From Amaranthus tricolor (taxonomy: Eukaryota; Streptophyta; Magnoliopsida; Caryophyllales; Amaranthaceae), in the NCBI RefSeq assembly GCF_026212465.1, contig NC_080063.1, positions 6,170,515 through 6,234,514 on the forward strand: a stretch of 64,000 nucleotides of DNA, read 5' to 3'. A program made the position numbers and the translations under genes. Numbering within the stretch: the first letter of the stretch is position 1; each line of letters begins with the position of its first letter. This document shows positions 51,768-64,000 of the stretch, piece after piece. Under the pieces are notes generated by a model that saw only the letters and a program-made list of their open reading frames with translations, was not told the DNA's origin and did not search any database.

Positions 51768-54700
51768 TGTAACAAGAGAGGCAATCTCGATACATAATTA
51801 ACATTTAATAATAATGTTTAATACAAAAAAAATATTGCGGAAGTCTCAAAATGCCGAATTTTTAAAAACTTTAAATCATAAAACTAAAACTGTTTAAAAC
51901 AGAAGTAAAATATTACCTCTGATAAGAAATATTGTTTGCTCAAAAAGAAAAAAAAAATACATCATCATCAAGTGATCAATAAAGATACAAAAAGCAGCTA
52001 AGTTCTCGATAAATAGTAATTGCTGCGGCCTGGATCGGAACCTGAACTAAATCCTGCAAAATGCTGCCATCCATGATACGGATGACAGCCGATTGAATCG
52101 GTCAGCACTTAACGCCGAGCATAACTTCCTATCCAGCTCAAAATACGGAAATTATACGCTACATTTACAAAATAATAATTTAAGTACGAACTTATACTTA
52201 ATTGACACCACCGTATATTTTTACCATGTTCTTTTTCTGTTACATACTTTTAAGTCATTAAGATACCATTCTCGATCTTGACAGAAGTACGTTACTGCCA
52301 CTTATACAATTCGGTAATCTTAACACTTGAGTAAGTTCATTTGGTTAATACTCATAACTGTACCATGCATCATAGCATCAACACTAATCAAGTTTATCAG
52401 TGATCAACAAGCACATCAATATGACACCTGATATATGTAAGGGTCTGGTTAGGTGAGAACTGTAATCCTAAACCCTAACTGTGGTGGGAGTCGTCACCCC
52501 TCCAATACAATATTTATGCTCGAGCTCTACAGGATAGGTAGCGAACCCCCTGTCTTACACCGCATTTTACGTGCCGGCCAACACGGACGCCGGGATTTTA
52601 CATGCCGGTCCATGGTTCGACATTACCTTACTATCAGGGTCATTCAATCAATACATTTCACACAAGTACATCACATTTTTATTACTCCAAGTTGACTTTG
52701 AATTTGAATTTGACCAACCTAAGTGGTAACTTCATTTATTTAATATAATTCTTAATCATAACATTTAATTCACCTTTACGTCTTTATATGTTCATTACTT
52801 AATTTTTACACATTAAATTTTATTTATAACTTTATTTTAATAGTTCACTAAATTCACACTAATAACTTAATATTTTATTAATAGTCTCCTAATTAGTATT
52901 TTCCACAAGTAGCTACTAAAATCTATTTCTCTTAAAATAAGTTCCCAAAATCAAAATTTCCAACTTTAAAATAAATAAAATTTATTCTCCTCACAAAATC
53001 AAACATTCTAATTAAAATTCAAGTTAAACTGCAACCTTTGGATAAGTTTTCAAAATTCAACAAGTTTACCAAAAAAATAATTATTTCAAGTTTGGAAAAA
53101 CAAGTAAACTTATTAGATTCGCGAAAATCAACATTCTAGTTATAAAACAAATAAAACTTATAATTTCACAAAAAATCAATATTTCACACATAGTTTAAGA
53201 ACATGTTTACTAAAAATACTTTTACATATTTTTATATAAATTTTGGTCAAATAGTTAGCAGATAAAATATTATTTTGTACTAAATAATTAAATGTCACAA
53301 AAGTTATTATTATTTTTTTTAATTATGAAATCTCATATATTCAAGAAAATCACTTCAATATTTAATAACTTATAAAGCTTTCTCAAAAATAACTTTTAAG
53401 ATTTTATTTTAATATTATCACAAAATAGCTTATAATAATATAAAAAGAATAAATCAAACTCTTTTTCTTTTAATATGATAATGGTCGAATGGCCTATGAG
53501 TATTTCGGGGCCTTTTTTTTTCACTAATAAAACAACTTCATTTAATTTATTATAGTAAATTCAAGATTTAAATAATTAACATAACCACTAAAAAAAACAA
53601 ATAAAAAAATAAAAACATTACACAATAACTTAGAAATTTACTATAAGTCTATAACTTTAAGGATAAACTTAAATCTCATAATAAAGTATAATAACAATAT
53701 TCTTAATATAATCATACTTAGTAAAATACGTTCATAAAATAACTTACTACCTTATAAACTAGTTTGAAGACTAACATAAACATATTAATACAAAATTCTA
53801 ACATAAAATACATTCTTAAATATAATAACATTTCTAATGTAACACATAACTCATAAATATATTATTACTAGTTTATAACATGAATCATGCTTAATATCAT
53901 TAGAATATAATTTTGCACTCAACTTCTTAAACTTGTTCAAAGACTATTAGATTAACATACTAAATATACTTTTAGCATACACATACTTAATATAATCTTG
54001 ATCATAATTTCATTAAACTAACTTCCACTAAAATATATCAACATATTTCATACTTTACATATTATAAAGTAAATATAATGTAAAATTCCACAAAAAGAGT
54101 AGGGTAAGAAGTTATACCATACTAACACCAAGGATTAGTACTAAGTACTAATTAGAAAAATAATAAGAAATAAGATCCTTCAAGATAGATAATAATGCTC
54201 CAAAGATAATTAATCCCAACTCCCAAAATAATGATGATGATTTAAGCTAAGTAAAGAGTGTTCTAAGCTCCATGTTCTTTAATTTCTTCAATTAATAAAG
54301 GTATTAATGTAGTAAGATTTTAATGAAGTGAAAATATAAGAAAGAATGTTAGAAAGATTTGATGATGGTGGTGTAAGTGATCTCATGGCTAAGGGGGGTA
54401 TTTATAATGGGTTTGGGCAACTTTGTAGTTCATTAGATTGTATGAAAAAGAGTGTTAGGAGTATAGAAGAAGATTAACTTGTGTAAGTGATTTAGAGTGT
54501 GTAAGTGAATGTGTAAGAGTTGGAGTGTGTAAGTGAATGTGTAAGAGTTGGAGTGTGTAAGTGAATGTGTAAGAGTTTGGAGTGTAGAAGAAGGTTAGCT
54601 TGTGTAAGGAAATGGTGATAGCTTGTGTAAGTGATGAACATCATCATGGGTTACCATAGAAAGGATTTTGGTTCATCAAAATTTTGTTCTAATATGTACA

Positions 54701-55151
54701 AGTGAATATACTTTAAAATAATGGGTAAATTTGATCATGAAAATATGTAGTTTATTTAAAATTTTGCTTAAACTATACTTAATGTTAATAATAAAAATAC
54801 GACTCATTTTTATGTATAAAATAATTATATCAAAATTATAAGGTTAAATAATAAGTAGTAATGTTAATTTAAGGAAGAAAGTTAAAAAGTAACGTTTTAC
54901 AAAATCGTGAATATAATAATAAAAACTTACTTTTCGTACTATAAAATAATAAAATAATATTTTAGTGCTTATAAAAAGATTTTAAACAAAATACTATTTT
55001 AAAGTTTAATATTTGAAAGAAATTACAAAATCGGAAAAGATTTAGGAATTAAAGATGGTTTGAAATGGATAATCAAAGGATTAGAGATTTGATTTGAAAA
55101 TTCAGAATAATTAATCGGAAGATTAATATTAAGAATTTTGAGTTTGTTACA
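51768..55151. mobile_element. E2 copy 3: solo LTR nested in LTR 3
   Basis: 3384 bp at the same LTR position, with atggg duplications at 51763-51767 and 55152-55156. Confidence 0.9.
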
Positions 55152-57507
55152 ATGGGGGTATGCATACTTTAGCCTTTGACGACCCGAACAGGACGGGCAA
55201 CGTCTTAGGTCGGTGATTGCCTTGGGATTAGCTCTCCCAAGTGTATTCCTCCAAAAGGATTGGATTTATACTTGAACGACCCGAACAGGACGGGCAACGT
55301 TACAAGTTGGAATTATCTAATAATGAATGATTTATACTTGAACGACCCGAACAGGACGGGCAACGTTACAAGTTGGGATTAACTAATAATGAATGTATTA
55401 GAGCCTATGCATGCTAGGATAAACATATTGCTTGTATTCAACCTGATTGATATTTGTATGAAGTCTCTGACGTGCATTGGTTTGTTTCTTTTGAACCTAC
55501 TGTGTGTTGTCATACGACGACTAGTAGGTTGATTGCAGGTGGGGTTTGGAGTGAGGTCTCGACTTAGAACCCGTAATCATCAAGACTATGCTTTTACCTT
55601 TTTGTATTGGATTATGAGTAGAAAGAAACTCCCTACTTATGTAACAGGAGATAGTGTAGTTTACTTTTCGCTTCCGCTTATTTCAATTAGTTTGTCTAGA
55701 GGCCTTTAGGCTCTCGAGTTGTACGTAAGAGCTTCCGCTGACTTATTTTCTTTCACGCTGGTACTGTTTTCTGTTTTAGCTATATTTCTTTATCGACGGA
55801 ACGTTGACGATCCTAGAGGAAAGTCTTCTCTAGAGTCCAAAGAGTGAACCGGAATCTGTATTTTCATATGGATTTCCGGGTCACTTAAACCGGACCGTTA
55901 CAATAAGATTGTATGAAAAAGAAGGTTAACTTGTGTAAGTGATTTAGAGTGTGTAAGTGAATGTGTAAGAGTTGGAGTGTGTAAGTGGATGTGTAAGAGT
56001 TTGGAGTGTAGAAGAAGGTTAACTTGTGTAAAGAAATGGTGATAGCTTGTGTAAGTGATGAACATTATGGATTGATATAGAAAGGATTTTGGTTGATCAA
56101 ATTTTTGTTCTAGTTTATACTAGTGAAATGTTTTAGATTAATGGGAAAGTATGATTAAGGTTTGATTATGAAAATATGATAGTTTACTTAGAAAATTTTT
56201 GTTAAAACTATACTTAAAGTTAATAAGAAAAATATAGTTAATTTTTAGGTATAAAATAATTAAATCAAAGTTGTAAGGTTAAAATGATAAGTAGTAAAGT
56301 TAGTTTAAGGAAACGAAATTGAAACGTAACGTTTTAATAAAACCGTAATTATAATATTAAAATTTTACTTTTCGTAGTATAATATAATAAAATAATATTT
56401 TAGTGCTTATAAAGAAATTTAAGAATATATATACATATTTTTTTTAAAAGTTTAATATTTGGAAGAAATTACAAAATCGGAATAAGGTTTAGGAATTAAA
56501 GGTCATTTGAATTAGATAACCAAAGGATTAGGAATTCGAAAAAAAAATAATCGGAAGATTAAGATTAAGAAATTTGAGCTTGTTGCAAGCAGACCTTGGG
56601 AGTCATGGCCAGAACGCATCTTCAGCCCTACTGGATCACCAAGGGTGAAAACGAAATCTTTGCACTTAAATCTACCTGCCAGGATTCAAGGACCCTCTTA
56701 TCAACCATTAGAAGACCCCTAGACAAGTGGATGAAGGTCACCCAGTCAGCAGAAGGTTCACAACAGAACAGAGCAGAACCTATGGCATCGGCTGACCAAC
56801 TGACTTTATGAGACTTGTCCTGAACGTATTTTCTGACCTATAGGACCACCAAGGGTAGAAATGGAATCTCTACACTAGGAGCTTGCTACCAGGACTGTTA
56901 GTGACCATTATCAACCTTGGGAAGAGCGCAAGAAAGCAGCTGGAAGGTCGCCTGGTCAGCAGCCTTCTGTCAGAAATCAAAATACTTAGTTTAGCTTGTT
57001 TTTCATTCTTTTTAATGTGCACATGTTTTGCACGTGTTCCTTTATGACCGTTATTGTTAGTTAGTCGTGTCATTAGCCTTCTCATTGTATTTCCCTCGTC
57101 CCACACGTCTATAAATAGATGGCATTAGCCTTGTAATAAACAAGTTTGAAATTTCAGAAAAATCAATTTATTGGATTTTAATCCTTTGTTTCTCCTTGAG
57201 TGTGTATGAGCATTCAACGATCTTGAGTAGTGCAAGATCATCACCTTTTGCAACTGAGAGTAGTCCTTGGTTGCATTAAGGGAATTGTTGGCCTTGGAGG
57301 ATCAAAACTCCTAGTCTTTCAATTCAAGAACTATCCGGTTACATTTGTTCTGTTTGTGTGAAGATTAGTCACTGTTTGATTGTGTTTGGGGATTGTTGGC
57401 TATTACATTGCGTGGATTTGAATGTTGGTTTACATCTTCATGTTACATTGAAGATTTCCTCCCCAAATTCAGTCCAATAATGAATATTATGTTACCCTAA
57501 CAATTAA

Positions 57508-57828
57508 CTCAAAACCGGTTACACAGTCCGAATTATCCACTTTTTAATAACCAGTTAAAATATTCGATTTTAACAACCAGATATCAAATAATTTGGGTCG
57601 GATTTTTTAAACCGAATATCTTAAACACCCACACTCAACCCATTTGTAATCATATAGTATCTATTATTTGTCAGATATATGTATGGCTGAAATTAGTTAC
57701 TACATTGTACAGTAATAAATTGATACTCTTATTTTACTAATACTTTATCCGTTCTAAAGTACATGCATAATATTAGACTTTTCACAGTGTTCAATGCACT
57801 AATTCAAACATTAATGTTTCTAATTATG
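57508..57828. other. Dispersed-repeat remnant and AT-rich spacer
   Basis: The first 130 bases carry 'aaccggtt', 'aaccagatatcaaa' and 'aaaccgaatatctt' wording like that left of the stack (19780-20030). No gene. Confidence 0.4.
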
Positions 57829-57830
57829 TA

Positions 57831-58425
57831 CTCCCTCCGTTCTTTAAAGAAGTTTCCATTTTCCATTTTAGGGTGTATCATTTATTGTTCTCAAAAAGAA
57901 TCTTTACATTTATATCACAAATATTTTAGATAAGAATAACCTTGCCTATCCTCATTTAAGAGAAGATTTTAATAAATAATGATTATTTGTGAGGTTTATA
58001 AATCATCCTTATGTGATAGAATGTGATAGGTGAGAGTTATGTTATTTTTATTTATCTTTTTTTGATTTTTTTAAGATTACTTCTTTTGTCTTTTTGTGGT
58101 GATTTACAAATCATGGTTCTTGATTAGGAACTTTTACTCATTTAAATATTTTAATAATCCTTATGGTCCCCACATATCTTTCACTAACTTCACTTTAACA
58201 TTTTCATATTCCTTATAAAAATATTTTTTATTGGTTATGGTAATTGTCACCATATTTTTTCCATAACCCTCTTTTAATATTTTTTAAATATTTATAATCC
58301 CTACTTTTCCTCTATCAAATTTATTATTATTCAATAAAATAATATCTCCATTATCTAAAAGATTCTATTTTTCTTAATTTCTCGTAGACATTTCTTATGG
58401 GAAGTTTATTAAAGAACGGAGGGAG
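57831..58425. mobile_element. Stowaway MITE
   Basis: The ends are 'ctccctccgttctttaaaga' and its complement 'ttaaagaacggagggag', flanked by TA duplications (57829-57830 and 58426-58427). CTCCCTCCGT ends with a TA target are the mark of Stowaway elements, mobilised by Tc1/mariner-type transposases. It is 595 bp, long for the class, and non-coding. Confidence 0.92.
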
Positions 58426-58427
58426 TA

Positions 58428-59869
58428 TAATAAAAGATTATAAAAATTTGATATTAATAATCTTTACATTGAAACGAATCATACAAAATATCACTTGAAT
58501 ATGTTTAACTTATAGATTAAGAACTAATTACATAGTAGATGAAATGATGAATGAATAATGCAATATTTTTTATGCTACAAGTAATTTGGAACAAAAGAAG
58601 TATTATTTATGTATAAGAAGTAATATTGTCAATTGAAATCTTTATTAATTCTTCTCAATGCATATTTTTAAAAATAATTATTAATAATGTTTAATTAAGG
58701 ATATTCAAGGTCAATAGTGCATCGAATAGTGTGAAGAAACACTAGCAACTAATTTGAGCTAGAAAAAGTGATAGTATTATCTTGATATTAGGATTCTCTT
58801 TATTATTTTTCTCTATTACCCTTAAAATTATGATTTTGACATCTATTTTGGAATAAAAAATAAAATGACAAAATCTCCCCTATTAAGACTCCATCAAGCA
58901 ATTATAGCCATTAGATTAAGTAATGGACCCTCCATTACATTTTAAGTAATACTGAGGATCCTAACTTATTATCTTGTATCTTGATTTTTATATATAAAAA
59001 TAATCAAAGTAAAACTTTATTTAATTTATTTTGTGCATCTTTTTGTAATATTAATTTTTTTTTAATTACACACAACTTAAGACATAAAAAGTAAAAATGC
59101 TCTTGCTATGAATATTGGACACTCAAGGGAAAAAAAAGATGGCACAAGAGAAAAAACAAAGCAACCAAGCACGACACAAATAAACTTGGCAAGAACAAAC
59201 AAGATCATACATAATACACCCTAGTTAAATAGCACCTTAAAGTACCTAACCCAACAAAAGATGTTAGTATTTTTTATAGACGTTAGAAGCTCTCAGTGTA
59301 GAAGCTAAACAACATATAAGCTTCCATAAACATAATTTACTATATTTATATTCTAATCTCTAAACGTCTCTTTATAGACTGTAGAAGATCATACAAGCAA
59401 TCTTTAAAAACACCAAAATGGAAACACATATGACAACAATTTTGAGGCTTAATATACCTTTCTTGAACGATCGCAACTCCTGCTTATTCAAGCAAGACCA
59501 TCCAAATTGTCTATGACATCGTACCTTATGTTGCTCGAACAAGTGCATTCATGTTCGTTTGTGCAAGGTCATTCAAAACTCTACCTCAAATTGCTCAAAC
59601 AAGCGCACCCCTACTTGAATAAGTTAATACTCGTTAAATTGCCACAAACCAAAATAAAATCTATCCATTTTACTTTTGTTCTTTCCATATTAAATATGCG
59701 AAGAAACTAACCAAATAAAAATCTTTTATATGAGATTAATAATGAGATTGATAGTAATCATATCATTTAGTTGAATAATAACACTAATGAAAAAATGAAG
59801 ATCAAAAGCAAAAAAAACAATTGAATAAAAATAGCGAAATTTTTTGGAGATCATAAACATTATAAAATA
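58428..59869. other. Intergenic DNA, no gene seen
   Basis: AT-rich. A short imperfect repeat with 'ttgctc(g/a)aacaag(t/c)gca' occurs twice near 59530-59610. Its open frame at 59507 has no family likeness. Confidence 0.5.
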
Positions 59870-60445
59870 GTATGTTAAAAATTAGAAAAAATTACTAGAA
59901 ATAATACAACTTTTGCTTATTTTCCTATAATAATATCAACTTTTAATTGAACATGAATAATACCAATTTAGGGCGTTTCCATAGAATATCTCTAACATCT
60001 TTAAAATCAAACTATAGAAAATTAAATGACAAAAAAAAATGGTAAATATAAACTAAAGTTGGTATTATTCAAAGGAAAAACCCCTCTAAGTTGGTGTTAG
60101 TCATGGTTAATCAAAAGTCGTTATTATTGTAAAAAAATTAACGAAAAGTTATACTCCCTCCTATTCATTCTAAGTGTCTCATTTCCTTATTTGGTCAAGT
60201 CACCCTAAATGTCTCATTTTTATTTTGGATATGTTACCTATACTAATTTACCCCTATTAAACTTAGCTTTTTTACATCTTTACACCTACTAACCCCACTT
60301 TACCCCTATAAAAATTTAAAAACACTATATTTTTTTCTTTCACATGTGGTCCCATTTGGCCACCTAAAAATGGTGAAAAATCAAATGGGACACATTGGGT
60401 GAATAGAAGCGAATATTATATTATTTACCGTAATTTTTCGAGTAA
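59870..60445. mobile_element. Foldback MITE-like element containing a Stowaway
   Basis: The left arm (about 59870-59990) and right arm (about 60055-60153 plus 60416-60445) are imperfect inverted repeats sharing 'caacttttg/gattaa', 'aataatacc' and 'gggcgtttcc/ggggtttttcc'. The right arm is split by the Stowaway at 60154-60413; when that is skipped the pairing resumes ('aaaagttata' then 'tattatttaccgtaa'). The target duplication is not resolved. Confidence 0.5.
60154..60413. mobile_element. Stowaway MITE nested in the foldback element
   Basis: About 260 bp with ends 'ctccctcctattcattc' and 'gaatagaagcgaa' (complement of the left end with three changes), flanked by TA (60152-60153 and 60414-60415). 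Inner ends 'gtgtctcattt' / 'aaatgggacac' also pair. Confidence 0.75.
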
Positions 60446-61289
60446 CAAAGATTCATACTAGAAAAATCCATACACCAGCACTGTGCACAACACCAACAAC
60501 CTCGACTGCACAATCATCTCATCACTTCCTCTTCCAAGTACGTTATATAACTTCACCATAAAGGTTGAAATTACTCATAACTCATAAGGTTTTAGATCTT
60601 TACCAGACGGCCATAACTTTCTTTTCCAGAATTAAGATGGTATCGATTATCGAGGCAGTAAACTTTGTGGTTCAACCACTAGATCACCTTATAAATGGAA
60701 TTTGTGGCGCCTCGTCCAAAACAAGAAGTGGCTACAATCAGCATCACCAAGGCAGAAATTCTACTTTGATGTCTAAACTACGGCTAACTATCTAGCAGGC
60801 TTGCTACTGCTAATACCTTGTGGACAGTAGGCAGTAGCTTTTCTTACAACCAATGCATAAACCTTTGCAACAAAAATGCCAAGGCTTTGATCTCAAAATA
60901 TTAGGATCAGTTACATGAACCAATAGACCAATTCCTGTGGTCCTTCACACTCATAAACCTTTAAAAGTTCAATTTATAGCTACTTGTAAAGCTAAATAAT
61001 TTGCACATAGAAAACAGACAACATAAGACTGAATATTTCCCATAATGGATCATGAAAGTTGAAACAGAATAAGGATATCATAGTCTTGTCTTATAGTGGC
61101 AAATGCTAACATTCACAACTCCATAATAGAGGTTTGCCAATATAGAGGCAAGATAATTACAGTGTCATATTTATTAGTTCAAGACACAATACTAGATAAT
61201 AGCATTCTACCAACTACAGAGGTAGTTCCAGCATACAAGCTCTAGTAGTGAAAGACTGAAGCAATTAACGATCGCACCTTCCCATTTAT
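60446..61289. other. 3' flank of the MIF-like gene and intergenic DNA
   Basis: No gene supported. The part nearest 61289 is probably 3' UTR of the minus-strand gene. An open frame at 60565-60795 has no family likeness. Confidence 0.5.
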
Positions 61290-61926
61290 TCAAAAGGTAG
61301 ATCCATTCCATCCGAAAAAGGAACCCTGAAATAAAAGAAAACAAAAAGGTCTGATTTAAAACGTAAAATCTGGCATATATAATACGTAGGATTCAGTGAG
61401 TCGTCGCAGAAATTTTGGAATGAAAGTTCTTTACTCTTCCTTCCATCCCATCCATTGATTTATATGATTTTATAAAAAAATACAAAGAAAAAATGCATGA
61501 GATAAAACGACAATGTAAAAGGCAAAGTATTAGAGCTCTCAAGACAACTTTTGATGGTGAAAGCTTGTTTACATGTTTCTAATGGCTAGCACTGATGTAA
61601 AGCATGTAAACACTGTGCATGTTCTTGAATTGGATGATCCTAAACAACAGGAAGAATGCAATTATAAGAAATGAGTGCATGTTGGTTAGTTTACTAAGAT
61701 ATGAAAAGTTAGTTAGATGACTTGCCTTGGTGTCATAGAATTTGAGGAAGAAACGTGATTTGGGTACGGACAACTTGGTCTCGAGAATTGAGGCAATGGC
61801 AGCACTCAATTTCTTGTTGGTATCAGGATTAAGGCCTCCAATGGATACAAGCTCACCATACGCTGCAGGCTGTTCAGTTCCACCAAATGCCATTGGTACT
61901 GATCCCTTAAGCACCACCATGACATA
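61290..61926 (-). CDS. MIF / D-dopachrome tautomerase-like protein (plant MDL), last two exons
   Basis: Exon 2 is 61926-61726 (67 codons, YVMVVLKGSVPMAFGG...FLKFYDTK) and exon 3 is 61325-61290 (GSFFGWNGSTF-stop). They match the middle and C-terminus of plant MIF-like proteins of about 115 residues (the Arabidopsis MDL group). The intron between them is 400 bp and uses a GC donor (AAG then GCAAGT) and a TTTCAG acceptor. Exon 2 has a normal TTTTCAG acceptor. Exon 1, which should encode about 37 residues including the N-terminal catalytic Pro, was not found and probably lies beyond 64000. The family forms trimers; animal members have tautomerase activity, while plant members are small cytosolic or peroxisomal proteins with weak or no such activity. 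An ATG inside exon 2 (61920) is unlikely to be the true start. Confidence 0.9.
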
Positions 61927-64000
61927 CTGAAATTTTCCGCACCAGATAGTTAGCCAGGTCAGGTATCAACAGGAATAATGTAAACACAACACAATCAAAG
62001 CAAATAAAGCCATAAGGTAGAGTTCAGATAATACAATATCAGTATTTTTTCTCAGGAGTGCATACAGAAACCTGATATCCAAATAAGAACCAGGTGCAAC
62101 TTTTGAATAGCACAACATAAAAAGAAAATATTCCACTACATGAAAATAATGACACAAATCCTACACAGCTGTTGCATAGCTATTAGTAAAGCACAATTAG
62201 ACAGGAGCATTACTTCAATTTTTAACACTCGTGACTCATCATCCTTGCAAGCATCAGGCAGAGTTTAACAAGCAATTGCAAAGGTCCTAATGCTCCAATA
62301 AAGCTACCAAAATTGTGATTTTCTCCACGGATGTTTTTTGCTTACTTTGATCTCGCTGTATTGCCCATAAGATCTATTAAAAACAGAAAACAAGCCCTAA
62401 ACCTGTTTGACAGACTAGCTATGACAAATTTCTTTGAGTCACAGAGCATCATGTACCAGAAATAGTAGCAACACCTGGATTATGCATCAGCCATATCTCA
62501 TACACTGAACTGTCTTTATAGGGAAGTGATTAAAGAAGTTATAACGGATTTTGATATGGCATGGTGTGAATAAAGAAGTTACTAAAGGATTAATAACCAT
62601 GCAGATGAGAACATGGTTGTGCAAACAGGAGTGCTTCTATGATCTATCACTGACCAATAATACCATCCAACAAAAATGAATTGTAACTTGCAACAGTTAA
62701 CTATATCAGTGGCTGGCACTAATACTATTGATTGTTTACTAGCTAATTTTGCAAGTTGCAACAGATGAATCGTAGTTATAGGAGTTTTGGAGTTGGAACA
62801 CATTTAGACAAGGTACACAATAAGTGGTAGAAAATTCTCAGTTTCACAGACAATGGGAAGATGTAAAAAACTTTTGACTTTGTTATTGATTATTTATTAG
62901 CTAAAAACAAAAATTCAAGAATAAATGGCAGTATAATCACAGGATGGAATGGATCTCTGTTTAGAAGATAAATGATCAAGTTGGACACCAAAATCTAAAT
63001 ATCTAGACATGTGTAGGTTGTTGATCCACATCACCACATGAGGCACAAATAGTGTGTAAATGCACCACAAGGATTAGCATACAATACGGACTCAGAATAT
63101 TTAGGATTTTCAAAGTTAAAATTATTATAAGTAGCAATTTCTGTTGCAAAGCAGGAAGATAGGATTGTGTATACTCATTCACCCCTTTCTATTGCACCAC
63201 TTTCCTCACATGGTTGTCCCTTCAAACGCAGCTATATTTCCATTGTTGTCATAGTCACAGCCACTTTGATCGCATAAACAACATTCAAAAATTGACTTTG
63301 CTGTACAGCATTCAAGAAACTCTCATTTCAATTTGCATTATGTAGGAAATTTTAAACGGACAAAGGAGTAATGAATTACTACAACCTCAAAAAGCTACAT
63401 CCTAAGGTGAAAATTGTAACTTAATTCCCTTTTTTTTTGGTCCTTTCCACATTTCTTCACTTAAATCTCTAGGCAACAAATAAATGACATTGTCTCAAGA
63501 CATTTAAAAATCAATATACAAGGCTTTAACACATATACCAATTTTCCTAAAACACACCACATAAACTAAAAATTGCTTGAAAAAAACCAACACTAAAATC
63601 TGAACATAGGCAAGCATTACATTGAACTCCTCTTCCAGATATTACTTTCATCTTGATATGCTTTTAAGACTCCTATCTAACGCTGCCTATCTCCTTCAGA
63701 CACTTCAGCTCAAAACTTGATGCACCACATACAATTACTTCCCTTCATGACTCTCAGATACTAAATCCAAATTTCAACTGAAAATTTAATACGTCCATCA
63801 AAGTTTAAACATGAAAGCTTAACTTAAAACCAAAGTATTCAATATATGCACATAAGCCGTTAATTTTCTCTCCTTGAAACACCAAAATGCCCTAAAAATT
63901 GAAACCAAAAATTGACATTTGTGTTCCTCATAAAATGGAATGAATAGAGTACAATTATTCAATACATGTGTCAATACTTAACAATGTTCAGATTCAGGAG
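61927..64000 (-). other. Probable intron 1 of the MIF-like gene (runs off the window)
   Basis: At least 2074 bp upstream of the exon 2 acceptor, with no sequence like the expected first exon on the minus strand and no other gene. Moderately AT-rich, with no MITE ends recognised. Confidence 0.5.

Larger units (their letters stand above)
50562..55902 (+). repeat. LTR 3 (3' end of the array), truncated at its 5' end
   Basis: The same junction with integrase as LTR 2 (starts at the base equal to 23171). It contains E2 copy 3 and ends 'ccgttaca', followed by the right ataag duplication. There is no primer site after it, so this is the true 3' end of the array. Confidence 0.92.

Noticed and set aside
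56596..56811. 71-codon open frame
   Set aside because: Lies in another copy of the same E0 internal repeat; LTR sequence, not a gene.
59507..59710. 67-codon open frame
   Set aside because: No family likeness; local imperfect repeats explain it.
60565..60795. 76-codon open frame
   Set aside because: No family likeness, no splice context, next to MITEs.

Overview
The window is plant nuclear DNA, almost certainly from a eudicot. It carries intron-containing plant genes (an IMK2-type LRR receptor kinase, a PRA1 family protein and an MIF/D-dopachrome-tautomerase-like protein). These sit in very AT-rich DNA packed with plant transposon classes: RTE LINE, MULE, plant-mobile-domain element, Stowaway MITE and chromovirus-type Ty3/Gypsy. 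I cannot fix the species from sequence alone.

Layout. 1-5.6 kb is repeats: the terminus of a MULE-like element at the left edge, a 5'-truncated RTE LINE (minus strand), an AT-rich minisatellite with a 129-bp TA run, one possible coiled-coil exon, and a 943-bp MULE-like element with an exact 9-bp target duplication. At 6.9-10.0 kb is a two-exon LRR receptor pseudokinase (minus). At 10.7-14.2 kb is a MULE-like element (terminal inverted repeats, exact 9-bp target duplication) whose only recognisable cargo is a four-exon plant-mobile-domain (MAIN-like) gene with one frameshift. At 17.5-18.2 kb is an intronless PRA1 gene (minus), with a 1.1-kb foldback MULE-like MITE inserted about 117 bp upstream of its ATG.

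20-57.5 kb is one nested retrotransposon stack. A solo LTR-like sequence (E0) is split by a second solo LTR (E1, target duplication agcag). E1 is split by a 33.5-kb Ty3/Gypsy array (target duplication ataag). The array reads LTR - internal - truncated LTR - internal - truncated LTR, with a repeat period of about 13.7 kb and near-perfect identity. Every LTR carries a solo LTR of the E1 family (E2, target duplication atggg) at the same site. Both gag genes carry a further solo LTR (E3, target duplication aaaag). The gag-pol genes are dead, with the same lesions in both copies, so the array grew by recombination between LTRs and not by new transposition. An acidic extra ORF of unknown role lies between the primer binding site and gag.

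57.8-60.4 kb holds two Stowaway MITEs, one nested in a foldback element. 61.3-64 kb holds the last two exons of an MIF-like gene (minus) separated by a GC-AG intron; its first exon appears to lie beyond the right edge.

The host genes are single units with no operon-like arrangement and no shared pathway. The main biology of the window is transposon nesting and recombination.
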